A stretch of DNA of 40,913 nucleotides from Bacillota bacterium. GTDB taxonomy: Bacteria; Bacillota; Sulfobacillia; Sulfobacillales; JAIMBI01. How positions within the stretch are numbered: position 1 is the stretch's first letter; each line of letters begins with the position of its first letter. The notes below the pieces were generated by a model, which did no database searches, was not told where the DNA came from, and saw nothing but the letters and a program-made list of their open reading frames with translations. The stretch is from the NCBI GenBank assembly GCA_021820465.1, contig JAKADP010000015.1:1-40913 (forward strand), read 5' to 3'. A program made the translations under genes and the position numbers. Shown piece after piece: positions 16,418-25,576 of this stretch.

Positions 16418-17082
16418 CGGCCGCGGGGCCGCTGGTGCTGGCGCTGGACACCGCGGCGGGCTTATCACTGGGACTGACGCGGGCGGGGGCGGTGCTGGCC
16501 CGCCACGTGAGTGAGGCGCCCCAGGCCGCCGACGTGGCTCTCCTGCCCACGGTGGCCGCATGGGCGGAGATCCACGGGGTGCCTGATCGGCTGGTGGTGG
16601 GCACGGGCCCGGGGTCGTTCACCGGCACCCGCGTGGGTGTGGTGGCGGCGAAAACGTTGGCGTGGGCCTGGGCCGTTCCCTTGGTGGGCGTGTCCAGCTT
16701 AGCCGCCGACGCGGCCGCGGCCGGATGGCCGGGCGCGGTGGTGGTGGCCACGACCGAGCTCCTGCGCGGCGAATTGTATATTGGTGTCTATCGCTGCCGG
16801 GCCGACGGGATCGACACCGTGGCTGCGGACCGGGCGTGGCGGCTCGGGGACGTGGGCGAATGGGCGGGCGGACGGGAGGCGGGAGGTGCCATGCTGGTTA
16901 CCGGGCCCCTGGCACAGGAGGCTGCGCTGATGGAGGAGCTGGGAGCCACCCCCGTCCCGCGGGCGGCCGTGTTCCGCGCGGGGGGCTTGGCCACATTGGG
17001 CCGCACCGCCCCGCCCGTGGACCCGCTGACCTTGGAGCCACAGTACTTGCGCCCCGCGACGCGTGCGGCGGAAAGGAGCTAG
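16414..17082 (+). CDS. tsaB: tRNA t6A synthesis protein TsaB (YeaZ)
   Basis: A 222-residue ASKHA-fold protein that scaffolds TsaD and TsaE in t6A synthesis. It opens VLALDTAAGLSLGL, followed by the VVGTGPGSFTGTRVGV signature and AKTLAWAWAVPLVGVSSL. TsaB has no metal site of its own, as is normal. ATG 16414 overlaps the tsaE stop, and the reading frame open upstream of it is just tsaE read in another frame. The stop lies five bases before the rimI start. With tsaE and tsaD nearby, only TsaC/Sua5 of the pathway is not in the window. Confidence 0.92.
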   Translation: MTAAGPLVLALDTAAGLSLGLTRAGAVLARHVSEAPQAADVALLPTVAAWAEIHGVPDRLVVGTGPGSFTGTRVGVVAAKTLAWAWAVPLVGVSSLAADAAAAGWPGAVVVATTELLRGELYIGVYRCRADGIDTVAADRAWRLGDVGEWAGGREAGGAMLVTGPLAQEAALMEELGATPVPRAAVFRAGGLATLGRTAPPVDPLTLEPQYLRPATRAAERS

Positions 17083-17086
17083 GGGC

Positions 17087-17602
17087 ATGGCCGTCTCTAA
17101 TCAGGGGGATCCGTCCCCCGCCGTCGTCATCCGCGACATGTACCTGGCGGACGTGGATGACGTGCTGGTAATCGAGCGCAGTTCGTTTCCGACGCCGTGG
17201 TCTCGACAGTCGTTTCTCTCGGAGCTGGTGGATAATACCTTTGCCGTGTATCTGGTGCTGGAATTCTGCGGCCGCGTGGCTGCGTATGGCGGAATGTGGC
17301 TCATCTTGGACGAGGCGCATGTGACCAACGTCGCGGTCCTGCCGGAGTTTCGCGGCCACGGCTTTGGGGAAGCGATGATGGAGGGGCTTATCGCGCGGGC
17401 GGCGGAGCGCCAGGCGCGGCGCATGACCTTGGAGGTGGCGCGGTCCAACGTGGTGGCCCAGAAGCTGTATGCCAAGTTGGGCTTTGTCCAGCTGGGGATT
17501 CGCCGGGGGTATTACTCCAATCCCGTAGAGGATGCGCTCATTATGTGGCGCGATCCGCTGCTGGCCGATCAGGGTGAGCCGGCGGTCCCGCCCTCCGAGT
17601 GA
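17087..17602 (+). CDS. rimI: Ribosomal-protein-alanine N-acetyltransferase
   Basis: A 171-residue GNAT enzyme of the RimI family that acetylates the N-terminal alanine of ribosomal protein S18 (and sometimes other proteins). It shows the RimI opening VIRDMYLADVDDVLVIERSSF, then FPTPWSRQSF, the acetyl-CoA loop VLPEFRGHGFGEAMM, LEVARSNVVAQKLYAKLGF and the GIRRGYYSNPVEDALIM ending. ATG 17087 follows AAGGAG at seven bases, overlapping the tsaB stop region. The 3' end overlaps the opposing membrane-protein gene by 34 bases. Confidence 0.92.
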   Translation: MAVSNQGDPSPAVVIRDMYLADVDDVLVIERSSFPTPWSRQSFLSELVDNTFAVYLVLEFCGRVAAYGGMWLILDEAHVTNVAVLPEFRGHGFGEAMMEGLIARAAERQARRMTLEVARSNVVAQKLYAKLGFVQLGIRRGYYSNPVEDALIMWRDPLLADQGEPAVPPSE

Positions 17603-18054
17603 GCGGCGCGCTCGGATCGGGCGCCCCACCATGCGGCCAGAAAGCCGACGGCACCGTACAGGGCGCCGCCTGCCACCGCGGTGAGGAGCACTCCCGCCGC
17701 GACGTTCAGGTGCAGGATGGTGGCGGCGGCCGCCGGCGGCACGCCGTGCGGCGCCAGGTTGGCGACAAACGCGGCGGTGGCACGCGGGGAGTGCATCAGG
17801 GCCTGGGTTCCGACGGCGCCCAGCGCCCCGGTGGCCAGCCCCGCCCAGAGGCCGGCATGGGCGGCGCCGCGGCGGCGGTGCCGGCGCCATGCACGGCCCA
17901 GCGCGGCCAGCAGGACGGCGGCCAGGACAAACGCGGCCAGGTGGGCGAGGGGCAAGTAGCCGTAGCCCAGCGGCGTGAGGGTCAGCAGCCCCGGCGCCGC
18001 CAACACTATAACGAGGGCCAGCAGTATGCCCCACGTCCCGACCGGTCCCGCCAC
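17569..18054 (-). CDS. Unrecognised multi-pass membrane protein
   Basis: About 161 residues with four or five hydrophobic segments (GILLALVIVLAAPGLLTL, LPLAHLAAFVLAAVLLAALG, AGLWAGLATGALGAVGT, LNVAAGVLLTAVAGGALYGAV) and a basic loop RAWRRHRRRG. I do not recognise a family. GTG 18054 is chosen as start because GGGGGG stands eight bases before it; the longer frame extends back across the tsaD promoter and leader. It lies between rimI and tsaD on the opposite strand, overlapping rimI by 34 bases and divergent from tsaD by 46 bases. Even hydrophobic spacing and a good ribosome binding site argue that it is real, though a shadow frame is possible. Confidence 0.55.
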   Translation of the reverse strand: MAGPVGTWGILLALVIVLAAPGLLTLTPLGYGYLPLAHLAAFVLAAVLLAALGRAWRRHRRRGAAHAGLWAGLATGALGAVGTQALMHSPRATAAFVANLAPHGVPPAAAATILHLNVAAGVLLTAVAGGALYGAVGFLAAWWGARSERAAHSEGGTAGSP

Positions 18055-18100
18055 GCCATCAACCCCCCGCACTAGTGTTGGGGGGCAGGGAGGAAAGTAT

Positions 18101-19177
18101 GTGCCGGAGTATGTGTCCGAGTCCTGTGCAGGATCTCCTGTCAGTCGCGGGGCCCCAGGATCCCTAATTCTGGGCATCGAAACGTCGTGCGACGAGACGG
18201 CGGCGGCGGTGGTGGCCGACGGCCGCGCCGTCTGGGCATCCCAGGTGGCCTCGTCCGCGGCGCTGCAGAGCCGCTACGGCGGCGTCGTGCCCGAGTTGGC
18301 CGCGCGGCAGCACGTGCGGGCCCTGCCGCTGGTGGTGGCCGCGGCGCTGGATCAGGCGGGCGTGGGCCCGGGTGCGCTGACGGCCGTCGCGGTGACCCAG
18401 GGGCCGGGCCTCTTGGGGTCCCTGCTGCTGGGCTTGACGGCCGCCAAGGCGCTGGCGCTCGCGTGGGGCAAGCCGCTCTGGGGGGTGAACCACCTCGAGG
18501 CGCATCTGCATGCGAATGCCGCCACCGCCCCGATCCAGTTTCCCAACTTGGCGCTTTTGGTGTCCGGGGGCCACACGGGCCTCTTTTGGTGGGACGGGCC
18601 GGGACGCCTGCGCCGCTTGGCGGAGACACGAGACGACGCCGCCGGCGAAGCGTTTGACAAGGGAGCGCGCCTCCTGGGCCTCGAGTATCCCGGAGGGCCT
18701 GCCGTGGAGCGGGTGGCCGCGGCGGCCGTGCGCCCATGGCCTTCGCTGCCCGTCGCACGCATGGGGGACGGCACACTGGACTTTAGCTTCTCCGGCTTGA
18801 AGTCGGCTCTGCAGCGAGCCGTCGCGGCGGAGCCGGTGCTGGCGGCAGGGGATCAGGCTCGCTGGGCCGCGGCGCTGCAGGAGGCCGTGGCCGCCCAGAT
18901 TGCAGACCGCCTGACGCGCGCCTGGGCGACAGCCCCCGTGCCTCACGTATATGCGGCCGGGGGGGTGATGGCCAATCGCGCGCTCCGCGCCCGGCTGGAG
19001 GCATGGGCCGCCGAGCGCGGCGTGGCGCTGCATGTGCCGCCGGTGGCTCTCTGCACCGACAACGCCGCGATGGTCGCCCTGGCCGCCGCGGCACACGGCC
19101 CCGCGGCGGCCATCGGACTGGAGGCGTCTCCTCGCATACCCTGGGAGTTGGCGTCCGGGGCGGACCCTGCCCGATAG
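18101..19177 (+). CDS. tsaD: tRNA N6-adenosine threonylcarbamoyltransferase TsaD (YgjD/Gcp)
   Basis: About 358 residues. It transfers the threonylcarbamoyl group from its adenylate to A37 of ANN-decoding tRNAs. Landmarks are LGIETSCDETAAAVV, the VVPELAARQHV strand, the metal-binding GVNHLEAHLHA (His131, His135), LLVSGGHTGLFW, TRDDAAGEAFDKGARLLGL, DFSFSGLKSAL and the C-terminal CTDNAAMVALAA. GTG 18101 has GGAGG seven bases before it; the frame open further upstream covers the divergent gene's start and has no similarity. About 23 residues precede the usual TsaD beginning, so a slightly later start is possible. Confidence 0.93.
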   Translation: MPEYVSESCAGSPVSRGAPGSLILGIETSCDETAAAVVADGRAVWASQVASSAALQSRYGGVVPELAARQHVRALPLVVAAALDQAGVGPGALTAVAVTQGPGLLGSLLLGLTAAKALALAWGKPLWGVNHLEAHLHANAATAPIQFPNLALLVSGGHTGLFWWDGPGRLRRLAETRDDAAGEAFDKGARLLGLEYPGGPAVERVAAAAVRPWPSLPVARMGDGTLDFSFSGLKSALQRAVAAEPVLAAGDQARWAAALQEAVAAQIADRLTRAWATAPVPHVYAAGGVMANRALRARLEAWAAERGVALHVPPVALCTDNAAMVALAAAAHGPAAAIGLEASPRIPWELASGADPAR

Positions 19178-19206
19178 CGCGGCGGGGTGGCCTCCTGACC
19201 CGAGTG

Positions 19207-19251
19207 AACCGACCGAACCGACCGAACCGACCGAACCGACCGAACCGACCG
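19207..19251 (+). repeat. Tandem repeat, five perfect copies of AACCGACCG
   Basis: Five identical 9-base units in direct succession between the tsaD stop and the next gene, ending 16 bases before the ATG. The array touches the ribosome binding region (GGAAGAGGG). Its length, a multiple of three, leaves one frame open, but no gene uses it. Confidence 0.9.
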
Positions 19252-19267
19252 GAAGAGGGTGCATAAG

Positions 19268-19777
19268 ATGTTGTTGCCGTATCGCGGGCGGGAGCCGGTG
19301 CTGGAGGGCCCGTGCTTTCTGGCGCCCGGCGCGTTTGTCATCGGGGACGTGGTGCTGGCGCGCGACGTCTCCATTTGGTTCAATGCCGTCCTGCGGGGCG
19401 ACGAGGCGCCGGTGCGGGTGGGCGCGGGGTCGAACCTGCAGGATGGGGTGCTGGTCCACACCGACGTAGGGATTCCCGCCGAGGTGGGGGAGAATGTCAC
19501 CGTGGGGCACGGAGCCATTCTGCACGGCGCGGTGCTGGAAGACGGCTGCCTGGTCGGCATGGGGGCGATTGTGTTGAACGGCGCGCGCATCGGCCGCGAA
19601 AGCTTGGTGGCGGCGGGCACGCTCATTCCTGAGGGCCGGGTGATTCCGCCCTTCAGCATGGTGATGGGTTCGCCGGGCCGCGTCGTGCGCACCCTCAGGG
19701 AAGAGGAACTGCAGCGCCTGCGTGAGTCGGCGCCGCACTATGTGTCGCTCTGGAAAGAGAGCGGCTGGCGCCTGTAG
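19268..19777 (+). CDS. Gamma-carbonic-anhydrase-like hexapeptide-repeat protein (YrdA/PaaY type)
   Basis: A 169-residue left-handed beta-helix protein built from hexapeptide repeats. Three histidines in the gamma-carbonic-anhydrase pattern are present: His64 in VLVHTD, His81 and His86 in VGHGAILHG. WFNAVLRGD and VGMGAIVLNGA are further family landmarks. The family binds a metal at trimer interfaces; many bacterial members have weak or no measured carbonic anhydrase activity, so the role is uncertain. ATG 19268 follows AGAGGG at eight bases; a GTG three codons earlier is less well placed. A short tandem repeat sits directly upstream. Confidence 0.88.
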   Translation: MLLPYRGREPVLEGPCFLAPGAFVIGDVVLARDVSIWFNAVLRGDEAPVRVGAGSNLQDGVLVHTDVGIPAEVGENVTVGHGAILHGAVLEDGCLVGMGAIVLNGARIGRESLVAAGTLIPEGRVIPPFSMVMGSPGRVVRTLREEELQRLRESAPHYVSLWKESGWRL

Positions 19778-19848
19778 GGGAATGGGTTGGCGGGAGGTCG
19801 ACGAGGGGCCGATTTGTCGTTGTAGTTGTAACGGAAGCGAGTGACAAG

Positions 19849-21318
19849 GTGGCAAGCAAGGACAGAGACCGGCCGCAAGCTCCGGAAGCGCGGGAGCGGC
19901 CGCTGCAGCATGTGCACTTCATCGGGGTCGGCGGCGTGTCCATGAGTGCCCTCGCTGTGGCGGCGCAGGCACGCGGATTGGTGGTCACCGGCTCGGACGC
20001 CCGCCGGTCGGCGCGGTCGGAGCGGCTGTCGGCCCATGGAATCCCCGTGCAAATTGGGCATCATGGGGACAATGTGGGAGCGGCCGACACTGTCGTGTAC
20101 AGCACGGATGTGCCGGCTGACAACCCGGAGCGCCGGGTGGCCGCGGCGCGCGGGCTGCGGCTCTGGCACCGGGCGGAGATGCTGGCCTGGCTGATGGCGG
20201 GGCGGCGGGCCCTGCTGGTGACGGGCACCCATGGCAAAACCACGACCACCGCCATGGTGGCCGCCATCTGGAAGGCAGCCCACGAGAGCCCGACGGTGCT
20301 GGTGGGCGGCGACGTGCCGACGCTTTCGGGCGGCAACGTCGAGCTGGGGGATGGCCCGTTCCTGGTGGCAGAGGCTGATGAGAGCGATGGGTCGTTTCGC
20401 CACTACCAGCCCGAGTCGCTGGTGTTGACGAATTTGGAGCCGGAGCACTTAGAGCACTACGCCGGGTCATTTGACAACGTCCAAGCGTCGGTCGCGGCCT
20501 TCGCCAGCCGTGTGGCGCCGGACGGGCCGGGGGCCGTGGTGTGGGGCGCGGACGACCCTGTGCTGGCGCGCCTCATGCCGAGCGTGCCTGCGGCCCAGCG
20601 GTCGTTTGGCTGGGCCCTGCCCGGCCGGCGCGTGGACTTCGCGGCCGATGACGTGGACCTGGGGCCGATGGGGTCCCGCTTCAGCGTCATCAGCGGCGGC
20701 GACCGGCTGGCCACGATCACCCTGCAGGTCCCCGGGCGCCACAATGTGCTGGATGCCTTGGCCGCCTTTGCGCTGGCGCAGCACTATGGCGTGGCGCCGC
20801 CCACCGCCGCGGAGGCGCTGGGCCAGTTCTCCGGGGTGCGCCGCCGCTTTGACGTGCGCTCGCGGGCCCGCGGCATCTTGCTGGTGGATGACTACGCGGT
20901 GCATCCCACCGAGGTGGCCGCGGTGCTGACCACCGCCCGCCACTCGGTGCCGGGCCGTGTGCTGGCTATCCTCCAGCCCCATCGCTATGCGCGCACCGCG
21001 CTGCTGTGGCAGGAGATGCTCACCGCACTGGGCCACGCCGACGGCGCCGCGATTTTGCCCGTCTACGCACCGCCCGGCGAGCTGCCGCGGGCGGAGTTCA
21101 CGGGGGAGCGCTTAGCCGCCGCGGCGGCCGCCCGCTACCCGAATCGCCGCATCAGCTACGTGGAGGCGCTGGAAGCCGCCGTGGCGTGGGCCTTGAGCAA
21201 TGCCCGGCCCGGCGATGTGGTGGCCACCCTGGGGGCGGGGGACGTCTGGCAGGTGGCCAGCCGACTGGCCGCAGCGTGGGCTGAGGACGACCCCTCCGAG
21301 CCGAGCCTGGCCCGCTGA
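19849..21318 (+). CDS. murC: UDP-N-acetylmuramate--L-alanine ligase
   Basis: A 489-residue Mur ligase that adds L-alanine to UDP-MurNAc, the first amino acid of the peptidoglycan stem peptide, in the cytoplasm. The UDP-binding start reads HVHFIGVGGVSMSALA, the ATP loop is TGTHGKTTTTAMV (residues about 125-137), followed by AEADESDGSF, NLEPEHLEHY, VPGRHNVLDALAA and VDDYAVHPTEV. These mark MurC rather than MurD/E/F. The GTG start has only a weak upstream site (GGAAGCGAG). It is slightly longer than usual (about 460) because of a charged 20-residue N-terminal tail and a short C-terminal tail. A second cell-wall gene, murA, follows guaB. Confidence 0.94.
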   Translation: MASKDRDRPQAPEARERPLQHVHFIGVGGVSMSALAVAAQARGLVVTGSDARRSARSERLSAHGIPVQIGHHGDNVGAADTVVYSTDVPADNPERRVAAARGLRLWHRAEMLAWLMAGRRALLVTGTHGKTTTTAMVAAIWKAAHESPTVLVGGDVPTLSGGNVELGDGPFLVAEADESDGSFRHYQPESLVLTNLEPEHLEHYAGSFDNVQASVAAFASRVAPDGPGAVVWGADDPVLARLMPSVPAAQRSFGWALPGRRVDFAADDVDLGPMGSRFSVISGGDRLATITLQVPGRHNVLDALAAFALAQHYGVAPPTAAEALGQFSGVRRRFDVRSRARGILLVDDYAVHPTEVAAVLTTARHSVPGRVLAILQPHRYARTALLWQEMLTALGHADGAAILPVYAPPGELPRAEFTGERLAAAAAARYPNRRISYVEALEAAVAWALSNARPGDVVATLGAGDVWQVASRLAAAWAEDDPSEPSLAR

Positions 21319-21351
21319 CGCTTGTTCGCGCCGTCGTGGGCCGCCTGCTGC

Positions 21352-21414
21352 ACAATTTGTAGAGTGCCGCCGCGCAGCCAGTCCCCCTGGTTATGATATT
21401 GTTGATCAAATTGT
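21352..21414 (+). promoter_or_regulatory. AT-rich inverted repeat upstream of guaB
   Basis: ACAATTTG (21352-21359) and CAAATTGT (21407-21414) are exact reverse complements, 47 bases apart, in the AT-richest part of the gap. TATGAT (21392-21397) between them could be a -10 box but no matching -35 is seen. The palindrome TTGATCAA is next to the right arm. This is a possible promoter or operator region for guaB. Confidence 0.4.
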
Positions 21415-21436
21415 CCGAAGCGAGCAGGCGGCGTAG

Positions 21437-22960
<1,524 letters not shown>

Positions 22961-23024
22961 GCGGGCGGCGGCCATGGGGTTTGGGCAGGCGGCGCGAGAG
23001 ACCACGGGTGGAAGAGGGGCCGAG

Positions 23025-24299
23025 GTGGGAAAATTGTTTATTGAAGGGCGGGTGCCGCTGTCGGGGACAGTGGCCGCCAGTGGGTCCAAAAACAGTGGGC
23101 TCGCCATTATTACAGCAGCCATTCTAGCCAGCGAGGGCCGAGTGGTGTTGGAGAACGTCAACGCGGGCAGCGACCTGCAGGACTTGTGCGAAATTATCGC
23201 GGCGCTGGGCGCTGATGTCCGATGGCTGGACGACACGACGCTGGAGATTTTTGCTGAGACGCTCAGCAGCTCGCGGGCGCCCTATGACCTGGCGCGGAAG
23301 CTCCGGGGGTCCACGTATATTGTCGGAGCGCTCTTGGCCCGCGTCGGCGAGGCGGACGTGGCGTTCCCCGGCGGCTGTCAGATTGGCTCGCGGCCGGTGG
23401 ACTTTCACATTCGGGGCTTTCAAGCGCTGGGGGCCGAGGTGGCGCTGGAGCACGGGTCCATTCGCGCCCGCGCCAGCCGGCTGACCGGGTCGCGCATCTA
23501 TGTGGAGCGGGCGTCGGTGGGCACGACGGTCAATCTCATGATTGCGGGCTCCCTGGCGGACGGCACCACGATTTTGGAGAATGCGGCCATGGAGCCGGAA
23601 ATTGTGGACCTCGCGAACTTCCTGAACGCCATGGGAGGCCGAGTGCGGGGGGCTGGCACCAACTTTGTGCGCATTGAGGGAGTGCCCTCCCTGCACGGCG
23701 TGCGGCACGAAATCATTCCGGACCGGATTGAGGCGTGCACCTATCTCATCGGAGGCGCCATCACGCGCGGTGAGGTGCAGGTGACGCGCGTGATTCCCGA
23801 GCACTTCCGGACCGTGCTCCTAAAGTTGGAGCAGACCGGGGCGGAAATCACGGAGACCGATGACAGCGTGACCCTCCGGGCGCCGCGCCGCCCCGTATCT
23901 GTCGATATTGAGACGATGCCGCATCCCGGGTTTCCGACCGACCTGCATCCGCCCATGGTGGCCCTGATGGCGGTGGCCGATGGTGTGTCGGTGGTCCAGG
24001 AGACCGTGTTTGACAATCGATTTGCCTATACGCACGACTTGGCCCGCATGGGCGCCAGCGTGAAGGTCGACCGCGACACCGCGATTGTGCGGGGCACCGA
24101 TACGCTCACCGGCGCACCCGTCGAGGCCCAGGATCTGCGCGGCGGCATGGCGCTGGTGCTGGCGGGGCTGGCCGCGGAGGGCACGACCGAATTGGACGGG
24201 CTGGAGCACGTGGAGCGGGGATACGTGGGGCTGGGCGACAAGCTTCGCGCGCTCGGGGCCCAGGTGCGGGGGGGCGAGCGCGTGCCCCTACTGACATAG
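23025..24299 (+). CDS. murA: UDP-N-acetylglucosamine 1-carboxyvinyltransferase
   Basis: A 424-residue EPSP-synthase-fold enzyme that starts peptidoglycan precursor synthesis by adding enolpyruvate from PEP to UDP-GlcNAc. Catalytic residues are in place: Lys22-Asn23 in ASGSKNSG and Cys118 in PGGCQIGSRPVDFH. The Cys is the fosfomycin target, so a sensitive-type enzyme is predicted. Other landmarks are GTTVNLMIAG, PDRIEACTYLIGGA, PHPGFPTDLHPP and ETVFDNRF. GTG 23025 is chosen because the family begins directly with LFIEG-type residues. An ATG at 22973 would add 17 residues of no similarity and has a poor ribosome binding site. Confidence 0.94.
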   Translation: MGKLFIEGRVPLSGTVAASGSKNSGLAIITAAILASEGRVVLENVNAGSDLQDLCEIIAALGADVRWLDDTTLEIFAETLSSSRAPYDLARKLRGSTYIVGALLARVGEADVAFPGGCQIGSRPVDFHIRGFQALGAEVALEHGSIRARASRLTGSRIYVERASVGTTVNLMIAGSLADGTTILENAAMEPEIVDLANFLNAMGGRVRGAGTNFVRIEGVPSLHGVRHEIIPDRIEACTYLIGGAITRGEVQVTRVIPEHFRTVLLKLEQTGAEITETDDSVTLRAPRRPVSVDIETMPHPGFPTDLHPPMVALMAVADGVSVVQETVFDNRFAYTHDLARMGASVKVDRDTAIVRGTDTLTGAPVEAQDLRGGMALVLAGLAAEGTTELDGLEHVERGYVGLGDKLRALGAQVRGGERVPLLT

Positions 24300-24312
24300 C
24301 GGGAGGGCTGGC

Positions 24313-25503
24313 ATGACACAAGCAGCGACGGACACCGTGGTGGTGGGGTACAGTCGGACCCCGTTTGGCACCTTTGGCGGCGGGCTCAAGACCGTCCCCG
24401 CCACCCAGCTGGGCGCGCACGCGATTCGCCATGCGCTGGAGCGGGCGCGCGTCGAGCCGGGTGAGGTGGACTACGTGTACATGGGCCAGGTGGTGCAGGC
24501 GGGCGCGGGCCAAATCCCGTCGCGCCAAGCCACGATGGCGGCCGGCCTGCCCAACACCGTGCCCTCCGACACGATCAACAAGGTGTGTGCGTCGAGCCTG
24601 CGCGCCGTCAACCTGGCCGACATGGCTATTCGGCTGGGGGAGTCCGGCGTGGTGGTGGCGGGCGGCATGGAAAGCATGTCGCAGGCACCGTATTTGGTGC
24701 CCGGAGCGCGGTGGGGGCTCCGGATGGGGGACGCCCCACTCGTGGACGCGGTCGTGCACGATGGGCTTTGGTGCAGCTTTGGCAACTGCCACATGGGCGT
24801 CTACGGCAGCCAGGTGGCGGCGGAGTACGGCATTGGGCGGGAGGCGCAGGATGACTGGGCGTACCGGAGCCATGTCCGCAGCCTCGCCGCCATCGACAGC
24901 GGCCGCTTTGCGGAGGAGATTGCTCCGTTCACCGTGGCCGAGAAGAAGGGCGCGCGAATCGTGGAGCATGACGAGGGCCCGCGCCGCGACACCTCACCCG
25001 AGAAGCTGGCCCAGCTGAAGCCGGTGTTTGTCTCTGACGGCACCGTGACGGCCGGCAACGCCCCGGGGCTGAACGACGGCGCGGCTGCCCTCGTTCTGAT
25101 GAGCCGCGCCGAAGCCGTGCGCCGGGAGCTTCCGATTCTGGCGACCGTGGTCAGCCAGGGCCAGGTGTCCCAGGCGCCGCCGTACCTCCACACCGTGCCC
25201 GCGCTGGCGGGCCAAGCCGCCCTCAAGAAGGCGGGGCGGTCGGTGGGCGATCTGGCGCTGGTGGAAATTAACGAGGCGTTTGCCGCCGTGGCGCTCACGA
25301 GCATCCAACTCTTGGGGGTAGACCCCGAGCGGGTCAACGTCAATGGCGGCGCGGTCGCCTTGGGCCACCCCATCGGGGCATCGGGCGCCCGCATCCTCAT
25401 GACCCTGATTCAGGAGCTGACACACCGCGGTGGGGGCTATGGCTTGGCCGCGATTTGCAGTGGCGGCGGGCAGGGCGAAGCCACGCTGGTGCGCGTGGGC
25501 TGA
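24313..25503 (+). CDS. Acetyl-CoA acetyltransferase (thiolase)
   Basis: A 396-residue thiolase. The nucleophile Cys92 lies in TINKVCASSLRAV. His352 is in GGAVALGHPIGASGAR, the second catalytic Cys382 in CSGGGQG, and VEINEAFAAVAL holds the Asn-Glu-Ala-Phe motif. This set and the length fit biosynthetic acetoacetyl-CoA thiolases (AtoB/ThlA/PhaA), which join two acetyl-CoA; a degradative role acting on longer 3-ketoacyl-CoA cannot be excluded. The ATG follows GGGAGG by six bases. It starts 13 bases after the murA stop, so it is likely cotranscribed with guaB-murA, although no functional link is evident. Confidence 0.92.
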   Translation: MTQAATDTVVVGYSRTPFGTFGGGLKTVPATQLGAHAIRHALERARVEPGEVDYVYMGQVVQAGAGQIPSRQATMAAGLPNTVPSDTINKVCASSLRAVNLADMAIRLGESGVVVAGGMESMSQAPYLVPGARWGLRMGDAPLVDAVVHDGLWCSFGNCHMGVYGSQVAAEYGIGREAQDDWAYRSHVRSLAAIDSGRFAEEIAPFTVAEKKGARIVEHDEGPRRDTSPEKLAQLKPVFVSDGTVTAGNAPGLNDGAAALVLMSRAEAVRRELPILATVVSQGQVSQAPPYLHTVPALAGQAALKKAGRSVGDLALVEINEAFAAVALTSIQLLGVDPERVNVNGGAVALGHPIGASGARILMTLIQELTHRGGGYGLAAICSGGGQGEATLVRVG

Positions 25504-25576
25504 TGCGACCGGCGGGCGGCGCCGGCTTGGCGCCTGTTCGCTTTGGCCCGGCTTAATTTTGTGACCCCAGAGGTGG

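Noticed and set aside
19207-19251. Possible CRISPR-like array
   Set aside because: The 9-base units are directly joined with no spacers, so it is a simple tandem repeat; no cas genes are nearby.
18164-19855. A 563-codon minus-strand frame opposite tsaD and the carbonic-anhydrase-like gene
   Set aside because: It is a shadow frame running across two well-identified genes and the tandem repeat; no motifs.
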